Positions 52,988 to 62,118 of a DNA stretch of 64,000 nucleotides are shown in pieces. Location of the stretch: NCBI GenBank assembly GCA_002163005.1, contig MAAF01000040.1, positions 62,001-126,000 of the forward strand. The letters are read 5' to 3'. A model generated the notes under the pieces. The model saw only the letters and a list, made by a program, of their open reading frames with translations. It was not told the origin of the DNA and made no database searches. Position 1 is the stretch's first letter; the number at the start of each line of letters is the position of its first letter. Source of the stretch: Colwellia psychrerythraea. Its GTDB lineage: Bacteria; Pseudomonadota; Gammaproteobacteria; Enterobacterales; Alteromonadaceae. Both the position numbers and the translations under genes were made by a program.

Positions 52988-53152
52988 GGCGACCCCAAAA
53001 TAATAAAACTATTAAACTGATGGACTTGGTATTATGTATAAGCATATAGAAAGATCTCATAAAGTTAAAAAGCCAAGCATTCCACCAGAACACCATAATG
53101 AATTGATATATAACAAAATAAAATTAATTATGCAGTTTTCCACCCCTAAATT

Positions 53153-53190
53153 CATACTAAAGGATGAGGCTTAACCGCGCTAAAGTACAA
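53153..53190 (+). promoter_or_regulatory. Candidate regulon motif, doubled at 23 bp (cytochrome c promoter)
   Basis: CATACTAAAGGATGAGGCTTAACCGCGCTAAAGTACAA. Confidence 0.5.
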
Positions 53191-53273
53191 TTCTTGAAGC
53201 TCACTAACCTCGTTAAGATGGTCCTATTAGAATTAAACACCACAATTTTTTACGTGAAAGAAGGTACACAGCG

Positions 53274-53714
53274 ATGATAAAACTTAACTTAGGCCGCAGC
53301 CATTTAATTGCATTCATATCAATATGTTCATTTGGCGTAGCGGCTCACGGCCCTGTGACACCACAAGCAATAAACACCTCAACATTGCCGACTTTAGGCG
53401 AAGAATGGGAAGACACTAACCCTTACCGCACAAAAGACGGTGAAGTAATGACAGAAATTTTACGCGTTGGTGCCTCAGCCTATAACCAAAATTGCGCTCG
53501 CTGTCATGGTTTAGGCGGAATATCTGGCGGTATTGCTCCTGATTTACGTCAATTACCAGCAGATTTTGATGGCGATGAGTGGTTTATTTATCGTGTACAA
53601 AATGGCGCGGTACGTAATGGTGCTGTTTACATGCCGAAAATGACCGAACATTTAAACCAAGAAGCACTTTGGTCTATTCGTACTTGGTTAGAGTCAGTCA
53701 GTGATGAAGAATAA
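53274..53714 (+). CDS. pedF: Cytochrome c-550 PedF-like
   Basis: NQNCARCHGLGGISGGIAPDLRQLPADFDGDEWFIYRVQNG with CxxCH heme site. Confidence 0.85.
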   Translation: MIKLNLGRSHLIAFISICSFGVAAHGPVTPQAINTSTLPTLGEEWEDTNPYRTKDGEVMTEILRVGASAYNQNCARCHGLGGISGGIAPDLRQLPADFDGDEWFIYRVQNGAVRNGAVYMPKMTEHLNQEALWSIRTWLESVSDEE

Positions 53715-54591
53715 ATTTTATTATCTATTTTTGTGGTTAAGTTGTTGTAGCCTATTTTGCTCAACAACTTTTGCGCGATCTTATGATGATATTATTGAAA
53801 GCAATGAGATCACCGTTGCCGTTTATAGCGATTTCATCCCCTTTTCATACAGAGAAAACGGGCAAGCAAAAGGCATTGATATTGAGGTCGCAAAACATAT
53901 TGCCAAACAGTTAGGCGTGACACTTCGTTTCAGGTGGGTAACCGCTGATGAAAATGTTGAGGATGACTTGCGCAATAATTTATGGAAAGGACACTTCCTT
54001 AAACGCAGTGTTGCAGACTTAATGCTTAGAGTTCCCTACGATAAAGAATATTCTGAGCTGCGTGACGATATTGGTGAACGGGTACATGAACAGGTACACA
54101 TGTTCGCTCCCTACCATACTGAGTCATGGAAAATCGTTTTCAATACTAAAAAAATTGACGATGTTAGCACCATGGCAGTCTTTCAATATCATGACATTGG
54201 TGTCGAAGTAGACTCCATTCCACAATTTTACCTGCTATCTGTCTTCAATGGTCGAATGCGCAACAAAACCAAACAGTTCCCTTCGTTAGCCTTAGCTATT
54301 TCAGCAATGTCTGAACAGAAGATTGATGCCGTCATGGGACTTCGCAGTCAGGTGAGTCATTACCAACATCAACTTAACTCCCCTACTTACCAATTAGCAA
54401 CGAATGCCTTTCCGATGTTAGGAAAACAACAATGGGATATTGGCATGGCGGTAAAAAGTGACTATCGCCAATTAGGTTATGCCATTGCTGATATTGTCGA
54501 GGCTATGATAAACCAAGGACAAATGAAGAAAATATTTAAACAGTACAGCGCTGTTTACCAAATTCCAAACCTGTATTCAGTCAGTGAATAA
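53701..54591 (+). CDS. Periplasmic solute-binding protein (family 3; MxaJ/quinoprotein-associated type)
   Basis: EITVAVYSDFIPFSYRENGQAKGIDIEVAKHIAKQLGV; between cytochrome c and PQQ-ADH genes. Confidence 0.8.
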   Translation: MMKNKFYYLFLWLSCCSLFCSTTFARSYDDIIESNEITVAVYSDFIPFSYRENGQAKGIDIEVAKHIAKQLGVTLRFRWVTADENVEDDLRNNLWKGHFLKRSVADLMLRVPYDKEYSELRDDIGERVHEQVHMFAPYHTESWKIVFNTKKIDDVSTMAVFQYHDIGVEVDSIPQFYLLSVFNGRMRNKTKQFPSLALAISAMSEQKIDAVMGLRSQVSHYQHQLNSPTYQLATNAFPMLGKQQWDIGMAVKSDYRQLGYAIADIVEAMINQGQMKKIFKQYSAVYQIPNLYSVSE

Positions 54592-54633
54592 TAATATTGA
54601 GTAAGCAATCGCGTTAAATATCATCCTTTTCGT

Positions 54634-54650
54634 CATACTAAATGATGAAA
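54634..54650 (+). promoter_or_regulatory. Candidate regulon motif (PQQ-ADH promoter)
   Basis: CATACTAAATGATGAAA, about 230 bp upstream of the ADH start. Confidence 0.45.
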
Positions 54651-54780
54651 AAAACGCTACCGCCGAGTAATAGAGAAGTAAATAGAGACGTTTTAATATC
54701 GTTATAGCCTGCTTAATTGTTTTACTGATGTCGCGAGACGACATGTAAATTCATTGACGTTATGCAGGAAGGTATAGCCA

Positions 54781-54819
54781 AACTACGTGAATATTCGTGT
54801 TTCAGGTAGCTTGGGTAAA
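54781..54819. repeat. Solo TIR-like sequence
   Basis: Reverse strand tttacccaagctacctgaaacacgaatattcacgtagtt, like 36692-36720. Confidence 0.5.
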
Positions 54820-54867
54820 TAGAGAAGAATATCTTTAACCAAATTTACAACCCAAGAGGAAATAACA

Positions 54868-56631
54868 ATGATAACAACATGTAAAACAAAGGTATTGTCA
54901 TTATCGATGGCAATTTCTTTAGCGTTAACCGGCATAGCAAATGCTGATGTAACCGATAAAGATATTGCCAATGACCAAATGACAACTGATGATGTTGTGT
55001 CCTATGGACTTGGTCTAAGAGGACAACGTTACAGCCCTCTTGATAAAATAAATATCGACACAGTTAAAGAAATGCGTCCAGTCTGGTCGTTCTCATTAGG
55101 TGGGGAAAAACAGCGTGGTCAAGAATCTCAGCCTATGGTCAAAGATGGCGTCATGTATATTACTGGCTCATACTCTCGAGTGTATGCTATAGACGTGCAT
55201 ACAGGTGACGAACTTTGGCAATATGATGCAAGATTACCTGATGGTATTATGCCTTGTTGTGATGTTATCAACCGTGGTGCAGCACTATACGGCGACCTAG
55301 TTATTTTTGCTACGCTTGATGCAAAACTAGTCGCGCTTAATAAAGACACAGGCAAAGTAGTTTGGAAAAAGAAAGTAGAAGATTATAAAGCCGGTTATTC
55401 AATTACAGCTGCTCCTATTATTGTTAAAGGTAAAGTCATCACAGGTGTTGCCGGTGGTGAATTTGGTGTAGTAGGTAAAGTAAGAGCTTATGATGCTACC
55501 AATGGCAAACTAGTTTGGGAACGCCCAACGGTTGAAGGCCACATGGGCTACATCTGGAAAAATGGCAAAAAAGTTGATAATGGTATTTCTGGTGGCAAAC
55601 CAGGAGAAACATGGCCAGCAGAACTTTGGAAGTCAGGTGGAGCTGCGCCTTGGTTAGGCGGTACTTATGATGCCGATGTTGATTTATTATTCTTTGGTAC
55701 CGGTAACCCTGCACCATGGAACTCTCATTTACGTCCAGGTGATAACCTTTTCTCCTCATCACGTTTAGCTATTGATCCTGATACAGGTAAAATTGTTTGG
55801 CATTTCCAAACCACGCCACACGACGGTTGGGATTTTGATGGTGTTAACGAACTAGTTTCTTTCGATTACAAACAAAATGGTAAAACCGTCAAAGCTGCGG
55901 CAACGGCTGACAGAAACGGTTTCTTCTATGTACTTAATCGTGAAAATGGTGATTTCATTCGAGGTTTCCCATTTGTTGATAAACAAACATGGGCTTCAGG
56001 ACTTGATAAGAACGGTCGCCCTATTTATATCGATAGTAATAGACCATCGGACCCAAGCAAGTCAAAAGATGGCAATAAAGGTAGCACAGTCATTGCAGCC
56101 CCTGCTTTCTTAGGTGGTAAAAACTGGATGCCAATGGCATACAGTCAAGATACTGAATTGTTCTATGTACCATCAAACGAATGGGAAATGGATATCTGGA
56201 ACGAACCTACCGCTTATAAAAAAGGTGCGGCTTATCTAGGTGCTGGCTTTACCATTAAAGCGATTAATAAAGACTATATTGGTGTATTAAAAGCAATCGA
56301 CCCTAAAACAGGTAAAGTTGTTTGGCGCTATAATAACTATGCTCCATTATGGGGTGGTGTATTGGCCACTGCAGGTAACCTAGTATTTACCGGGAACCCT
56401 GAAGGATACTTATTAGGTCTTGACGCTAAGACGGGTGAAGTTAAATATAAATTCAATACCGGCTCAGGCATTGTTGGTTCACCGATTACCTGGGAAATGG
56501 ATGGCGAACAATACCTTTCAGTTTTATCTGGTTGGGGTGGTGCTGTACCTTTATGGGGCGGTGATGTTGCCAAGCGTATCAAGCACTTAAACCAAGGTGG
56601 TAGTGTGTGGACGTTTAAACTACCTAAGTAA
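54868..56631 (+). CDS. PQQ-dependent alcohol dehydrogenase with lanthanide-type D-x-D signature
   Basis: [17 protein letters not shown] vicinal Cys pair, [34 protein letters not shown]-docking propeller repeats. Confidence 0.93.
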   Translation: MITTCKTKVLSLSMAISLALTGIANADVTDKDIANDQMTTDDVVSYGLGLRGQRYSPLDKINIDTVKEMRPVWSFSLGGEKQRGQESQPMVKDGVMYITGSYSRVYAIDVHTGDELWQYDARLPDGIMPCCDVINRGAALYGDLVIFATLDAKLVALNKDTGKVVWKKKVEDYKAGYSITAAPIIVKGKVITGVAGGEFGVVGKVRAYDATNGKLVWERPTVEGHMGYIWKNGKKVDNGISGGKPGETWPAELWKSGGAAPWLGGTYDADVDLLFFGTGNPAPWNSHLRPGDNLFSSSRLAIDPDTGKIVWHFQTTPHDGWDFDGVNELVSFDYKQNGKTVKAAATADRNGFFYVLNRENGDFIRGFPFVDKQTWASGLDKNGRPIYIDSNRPSDPSKSKDGNKGSTVIAAPAFLGGKNWMPMAYSQDTELFYVPSNEWEMDIWNEPTAYKKGAAYLGAGFTIKAINKDYIGVLKAIDPKTGKVVWRYNNYAPLWGGVLATAGNLVFTGNPEGYLLGLDAKTGEVKYKFNTGSGIVGSPITWEMDGEQYLSVLSGWGGAVPLWGGDVAKRIKHLNQGGSVWTFKLPK

Positions 56632-56648
56632 TTTAAACAATCTCATTT

Positions 56649-56682
56649 AAAGGCTTTTGAATTTATTCAAAAGCCTTTTTTG
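56649..56682 (+). terminator. Rho-independent terminator after PQQ-ADH gene
   Basis: aaaggcttttgaa-ttta-ttcaaaagccttt then tttt. Confidence 0.85.
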
Positions 56683-56742
56683 GTTAAAAGCAACCTACTT
56701 TCAATCACTTATAATTAATCTTTTCTAGAGCTTTAATCAACT

Positions 56743-56776
56743 CATTCTAAAGTATGATGTTTTCTATGCAAAGGGA
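56743..56776 (+). promoter_or_regulatory. Candidate regulon motif, doubled at 22 bp (aldehyde dehydrogenase promoter)
   Basis: CATTCTAAAGTATGATGTTTTCTATGCAAAGGGA. Confidence 0.5.
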
Positions 56777-56920
56777 GAATAGTTTACTTCCCGTACTGCT
56801 ACTAATATGGATACATGAAAGAACGCTTTGGTAATTATCAATTTGATAAGTATCAAAGTAAACATAAACAGGGCCACGGAAAAGAGTTTTACTCTGGCTG
56901 GTCTAGATACGAGGTGATAT

Positions 56921-58441
56921 ATGATCTATGCAAACCCAGGCAGTGAAGGTTCTGTCGTTTCTTTTAAACCTAAATATGAAAACTTTATCGGCGGTAAGTG
57001 GGTTGCTCCAGTAAAAGGAAATTACTTTACTAACACCACCCCAGTAACTGGCGAAGCAATTTGTGAAATACCACGTTCAAGCGCTGAAGATATTGAGTTA
57101 GCTCTTGATGCTGCTCATGCTGCAAAAACAGCATGGGGAAAAACCTCAGTACAAGATCGCTCAAACATCTTATTAAAAATTGCTGACCGTATTGAAGCAA
57201 ACCTTGAGTTAATAGCAGTAGCTGAAACTTGGGATAATGGTAAACCAGTACGTGAAACACTCAATGCTGACATCCCGTTAACGGTTGATCATTTCCGCTA
57301 TTATGCTGGCTGTATCCGTGCTCAAGAAGGTACTCTTTCACAAATAGATGACGATACTGTTGCTTATCACTTCCATGAGCCTATCGGTGTTGTTGGTCAA
57401 ATAATTCCGTGGAACTTTCCTATGCTGATGGCTGCATGGAAATTAGCACCAGCACTTGCTGCGGGTAACTGTATTATCCTTAAACCAGCTGAGCAAACAC
57501 CGGCAAGTATTCTTGTATTTATGGAGTTGATTGCTGACTTATTACCTGATGGCGTATTAAACATTGTTAATGGTTACGGTAAAGAAGCCGGTGAAGCATT
57601 AGCGACTAGTACACGTATTGGCAAAATAGCCTTTACCGGTTCAACACCTGTTGGCCAACATATATTGAAATGTGCTGCTGAAAATTTAATCCCTTCTACG
57701 GTAGAGCTTGGTGGTAAATCACCAAACATTTTCTTTAGTGATATCACTCAATTTGAAGATGACTACCTTGATAAATGTGCTGAAGGTTTTGCTTTAGGTT
57801 TCTTTAACCAAGGTGAAGTATGTACATGTCCTTCTCGTGCACTAGTACAAGAAGATATTTTTGATGTGTTCATGGAAAAAGTACTTGAGAAAACCAGAAA
57901 TATCGTCCGTGGTAACCCACTTGATGTTAATACCATGGTTGGTGCACAAGCGTCTAAAGAACAATATGATAAAATCCAAGGTTACCTACAAATAGGTAGA
58001 GATGAAGGTGCAACGGTACTTTCTGGTGGTAGCGCTGAAAGTTTAGACGGCCCACTAGGAACGGGTTACTACATCCAACCAACGATTTTAAAAGGTAAAA
58101 ACTCAATGCGAGTTTTCCAAGAAGAAATTTTTGGACCTGTTATTTCTGTTACTACTTTTAAAGATGCTGAAGAAGCCTTACAAATTGCTAACGATACTGC
58201 TTTTGGTTTAGGTGCGGGTGTTTGGACACGTGATGCTAACCTTGCTCATCGTATGGGCCGTGGTATTGAATCTGGACGAGTGTGGACTAACTGTTACCAT
58301 TTATATCCTGCTCATGCTGCATTTGGTGGTTATAAGAAATCAGGTATTGGTCGTGAAACACACAAAATGATGCTTGATCATTATCAGCAAACTAAGAATT
58401 TATTAGTAAGCTATAGCACAAGTCCGTTAGGTTTCTTTTAA
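56921..58441 (+). CDS. NAD-dependent aldehyde dehydrogenase (ExaC/AdhA type)
   Basis: [61 protein letters not shown]. Confidence 0.92.
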   Translation: MIYANPGSEGSVVSFKPKYENFIGGKWVAPVKGNYFTNTTPVTGEAICEIPRSSAEDIELALDAAHAAKTAWGKTSVQDRSNILLKIADRIEANLELIAVAETWDNGKPVRETLNADIPLTVDHFRYYAGCIRAQEGTLSQIDDDTVAYHFHEPIGVVGQIIPWNFPMLMAAWKLAPALAAGNCIILKPAEQTPASILVFMELIADLLPDGVLNIVNGYGKEAGEALATSTRIGKIAFTGSTPVGQHILKCAAENLIPSTVELGGKSPNIFFSDITQFEDDYLDKCAEGFALGFFNQGEVCTCPSRALVQEDIFDVFMEKVLEKTRNIVRGNPLDVNTMVGAQASKEQYDKIQGYLQIGRDEGATVLSGGSAESLDGPLGTGYYIQPTILKGKNSMRVFQEEIFGPVISVTTFKDAEEALQIANDTAFGLGAGVWTRDANLAHRMGRGIESGRVWTNCYHLYPAHAAFGGYKKSGIGRETHKMMLDHYQQTKNLLVSYSTSPLGFF

Positions 58442-58479
58442 GACTATCTTTACATTTTAGTGCTTAAACCCTAGTTAAT

Positions 58480-58518
58480 GAGTGTTCGTTTGTTAAATAA
58501 GCGACACTCATTTTTTTT
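58480..58518 (+). terminator. Terminator after aldehyde dehydrogenase
   Basis: gagtgttcg...gcgacactc followed by attttttttaa. Confidence 0.75.
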
Positions 58519-58568
58519 AATAAAGCTAAACCATCGAATAAGCTTTTCCTTAGTTGTAACTAAAGCTT

Positions 58569-60746
58569 ATGACGATTTATTTGGGTGTTAACATGCCTTC
58601 TACACAATTAAAAAATCTCAAAATATGGCTTATCCTTAGCCTACTTTTAATGTTAACAACCTCCTTTTATTCTGTTGCTTTTAATACAACGACTCATGCC
58701 AATGTCACCGCAATTTCAGACGAAATAGCACAACTTTTTCCTAGTGCAACACGTGTAGGCCCTATCGATAAAAAAATTGCCGTAACCCCTGTTTATCAAC
58801 TGAATGAACTATTGGGATATGTTTTTGAATCTGATGATTTTGTCAATTTCATTGGTTTTTCTGGACAAACAATTAACCTGTTAATAGGTATTGATACCCA
58901 AGGCGTTTTTACCGGTTTAAAAATACTCAATCATAATGAACCGATTTTTTTGCACGGCTTAGGCGAACAGCCTATGTTTAAATTTATTAAACAATATCAA
59001 GGGCATTCAATTAAAGAGCGATTTATTGTTAACGCTCGCTCTAAATCGTCTGTTGATGCTACCTATATTGACGGCGTCACGCGCGCAACAATATCAGTAC
59101 TGGTAATCAACGACACCATTACAGCTTCAGCACTTAAAGTCGCACGTGAAAGACTCTCCGGCTTTGTTGCGCCATCACAAACCAGCATCAATCCTGACTA
59201 TTATCAAACACTCAATTTTGAAGAACTTATAAACAAAAATTTCATTAAACATTGGCAGCTTACCCGTGAGCAAGCAATCGCGTTGACCAAAACATCACCG
59301 ACAAATTTAGTGGATGAAATTAACCAAGTTACTGAAGAGGGAGATGAGTTTATCGACTTGTATTTTGCCTTCGTCAATATCCCTATCATTGGTAAAAATT
59401 TATTAGGTGAACAAGAATACCAGCGTTTGCTCGATAGTTTAAAACCCGGCGAACACGCGTTAATGATGTTTAGTGACGGTAAATATCATTTTGTTAGTGA
59501 AGACTTTACCCCACAAACAGTGCCTAATCGTTTAAGTGCACAGCAAGCGACTTTGCCTGTTGATATTCGTGATATCGACTTTTACAGCTTTTACGATCCT
59601 TCGTTTTCGCTCACCGTCCCCGACTTTAATGAAATTAAGGTTTTTAGAATAAAGTCTCAGTCGGGTTTTGAATTAAATAAAGAATTTTCTTTATCGTTAA
59701 TGCTGAGTTACAACAAGTCGTTCTTATCGAAGCAACAACACAGTTTTACTATCAATAACACCTTACCAGACAGTTTATTTATTCATAAAGAACCCGAAAT
59801 TAACCCTGAAGAAAATCGACCTTTGTGGCTAAAAATTTGGATAAGCCGTAGCACGGATATCATTATACTTGGCATTTACCTTATCTTTTTAGTTTGGCTA
59901 TTTATCAAACAAGAAACACTCGCCAAAAATGCTAGAACCACCCACAAAATACGCTTCGCCTCATTAACCTTTGTCATTATTTTTATAGGCTTTTATGCGC
60001 AAGGCCAATTATCAGTGGTCAATATTTACACCTTGTTCTTATCACTCTGGCAGGGTTTTAATATTGATGTATTCCTGCTTGATCCAATCATTTTTATTTT
60101 GTGGATCTTTGTCTTTATTAGTCTTTTTCTTTGGGGTAGAGGTTTGTTCTGTGGTTGGTTATGTCCTTTTGGCGCATTACAAGAATTTGCCGCGTTAGTG
60201 GCAAGTAAACTCAAAATAAAACAAATTAAAATAAAACCTCAACACCATAAGGCTGCGCAAAAAATAAAATATATCGTGCTAATTTTACTGGTTGGTAGTT
60301 CATTTTATTCACTTACCCTTGCAGAGCAGTTGGCTGAAATTGAACCCTTTAAAACCAGTATCACGCTCAATTTCGTTCGTTATTGGCCGTTTGTCTTGTA
60401 TGTAGTATTACTGCTTGCTCTTAGCTTAAAGATTCACAAAGTTTACTGTCGTTATTTGTGCCCGTTAGGTGCAGGACTTGCGGTTATTGGCCGATACCCT
60501 CTTTTCAAATGGCTAACACGCCGTCAAGAGTGTGGTACACCCTGTCAACTTTGTCGTAATAAAAAGTGTGGTATTGATGCCATCAATAAAGACGGTTCTA
60601 TTGACTATGGTGAGTGTATTCAATGCTTGGAATGCTTAGTTACCATCAAAGACCCAAAAGAGTGTGTCGTAGATAAGTATTCGAAAAAAAGAAAAGCAGT
60701 GGTCGTGGTAACACCGAACACTGATTTTATCAATAACCTCAGTTGA
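58569..60746 (+). CDS. NosR/NirI-like membrane protein: FMN-binding domain plus 4Fe-4S domains
   Basis: FMN-type VDATYIDGVTRATISVLV; CGWLCPFGALQEF, CRYLCPLGAG, CQLCRNKKCGID, CIQCLECL. Confidence 0.87.
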   Translation: MTIYLGVNMPSTQLKNLKIWLILSLLLMLTTSFYSVAFNTTTHANVTAISDEIAQLFPSATRVGPIDKKIAVTPVYQLNELLGYVFESDDFVNFIGFSGQTINLLIGIDTQGVFTGLKILNHNEPIFLHGLGEQPMFKFIKQYQGHSIKERFIVNARSKSSVDATYIDGVTRATISVLVINDTITASALKVARERLSGFVAPSQTSINPDYYQTLNFEELINKNFIKHWQLTREQAIALTKTSPTNLVDEINQVTEEGDEFIDLYFAFVNIPIIGKNLLGEQEYQRLLDSLKPGEHALMMFSDGKYHFVSEDFTPQTVPNRLSAQQATLPVDIRDIDFYSFYDPSFSLTVPDFNEIKVFRIKSQSGFELNKEFSLSLMLSYNKSFLSKQQHSFTINNTLPDSLFIHKEPEINPEENRPLWLKIWISRSTDIIILGIYLIFLVWLFIKQETLAKNARTTHKIRFASLTFVIIFIGFYAQGQLSVVNIYTLFLSLWQGFNIDVFLLDPIIFILWIFVFISLFLWGRGLFCGWLCPFGALQEFAALVASKLKIKQIKIKPQHHKAAQKIKYIVLILLVGSSFYSLTLAEQLAEIEPFKTSITLNFVRYWPFVLYVVLLLALSLKIHKVYCRYLCPLGAGLAVIGRYPLFKWLTRRQECGTPCQLCRNKKCGIDAINKDGSIDYGECIQCLECLVTIKDPKECVVDKYSKKRKAVVVVTPNTDFINNLS

Positions 60747-60969
60747 AGTCGATAAATGCTACTCGATAAAATTAAAGCTGCTACGAGCCTAACTAACGAT
60801 ATAAGTTGCCTAGAAATTAACACCTTAGAAGCAAAGTTAGCACATGCAAATTAGGGTAAATATGGTTACTCTATGTTTAACAAATTTTTCTTGTTCTAAG
60901 CTCGCTAATATAGCTATGAGTAGGGAATAAATTTAATCAAATTAGTATTAGGCTACCAAAGGGAATTAT

Positions 60970-62118
60970 ATGAGTACAATTAAAACAATTACCGCGGTCA
61001 GTAATGCGACTGATCCCTTCCTTGCAAGCCAAGAATTGTACCAACAACTTAATCAAGACAACATCTGCTTTGTGCTGTTTTATTGCTCCTCAACTTATGC
61101 GCTCGAAACACTTGCAAAAACGATGGAAGATACCTTCAAAGAAACTAAAATTGTTGGTTGTACTACGGCGGGAGAAGTAACACAGCAAGGTTACGAACAA
61201 CACTCTATTGTTGCCATAGGCTTTTCTAGTGACTACTTTGCCATCAGTGCTAAACTTATCGAGTCGATGGAAAAGTTCGATACTATCAATGCACAATCAA
61301 CAATCAATGAGTTAGTAGAAGATTGTCAGTCAAAAGATTTAACCGCAATTAAAAACAACAGTTTTTTACTCACCTTACTCGATGGCCTTTCCTCAAACGA
61401 AGAACAATTCCTAGTCACGTTAAACTCAGCAACTCGAGGCATCCCCCATTTTGGCGGCTCTGCTGGAGACGATATTAACTTAGCGAAAACGCATGTGTAT
61501 TATCAAGGTAATTTTTATCAAAATGCCGCTATTGTGATTATGGTAAACACCCTTTTATCTTTCGAGGTTTTTAACTGTCATCATATAGCACTGCCGACAG
61601 AAAAATTAGTGGTAACGGCGGCAGATGCTGATAGTAGAACGGTCTATGAATTGAATGCTGAGCCTGCTGCGCTTGAGTATGCAAAGTTATTAAATATGGA
61701 TTTAAAGGATTTAAGTCCTGAAGTTTTTTCCCTCAATCCGTTGGCAGTAAAAGTCGGTGGCCAATATTATATTCGTTCAATACAAAAAGTGAATGAAGCT
61801 GATTTAAGTCTAACATTCTACTGCGCGGTAGATGTTGGCATTGTGCTCACTGCGGTAGAAATGGGTGACATCTTTGATCCAGTAATTCAAAAATTAGATG
61901 AAATTTCACACCGTTACGGCAAACCTGAGCTAGTACTCGCTTGTGATTGCTTTTTAAGACGCTTAGAAATCGAACAAAAAGGCTTAGAGAATGAAGTACG
62001 AAAATTAAACAATAAGTACAACATTGCTGGATTTAATACCTATGGTGAACACATTAATGGCACGCATTTAAATCAAACCTTTACCGGTGTTTACATTGCT
62101 GGAGGCATTAATGAGTAA
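60970..62118 (+). CDS. FIST N/C domain sensor protein (NosP-like)
   Basis: FKETKIVGCTTAGEVTQQGYEQHSIVAIGFSS; HFGGSAGDDI; AGFNTYGEHINGTHLNQTFTGVYIAG. Confidence 0.87.
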   Translation: MSTIKTITAVSNATDPFLASQELYQQLNQDNICFVLFYCSSTYALETLAKTMEDTFKETKIVGCTTAGEVTQQGYEQHSIVAIGFSSDYFAISAKLIESMEKFDTINAQSTINELVEDCQSKDLTAIKNNSFLLTLLDGLSSNEEQFLVTLNSATRGIPHFGGSAGDDINLAKTHVYYQGNFYQNAAIVIMVNTLLSFEVFNCHHIALPTEKLVVTAADADSRTVYELNAEPAALEYAKLLNMDLKDLSPEVFSLNPLAVKVGGQYYIRSIQKVNEADLSLTFYCAVDVGIVLTAVEMGDIFDPVIQKLDEISHRYGKPELVLACDCFLRRLEIEQKGLENEVRKLNNKYNIAGFNTYGEHINGTHLNQTFTGVYIAGGINE

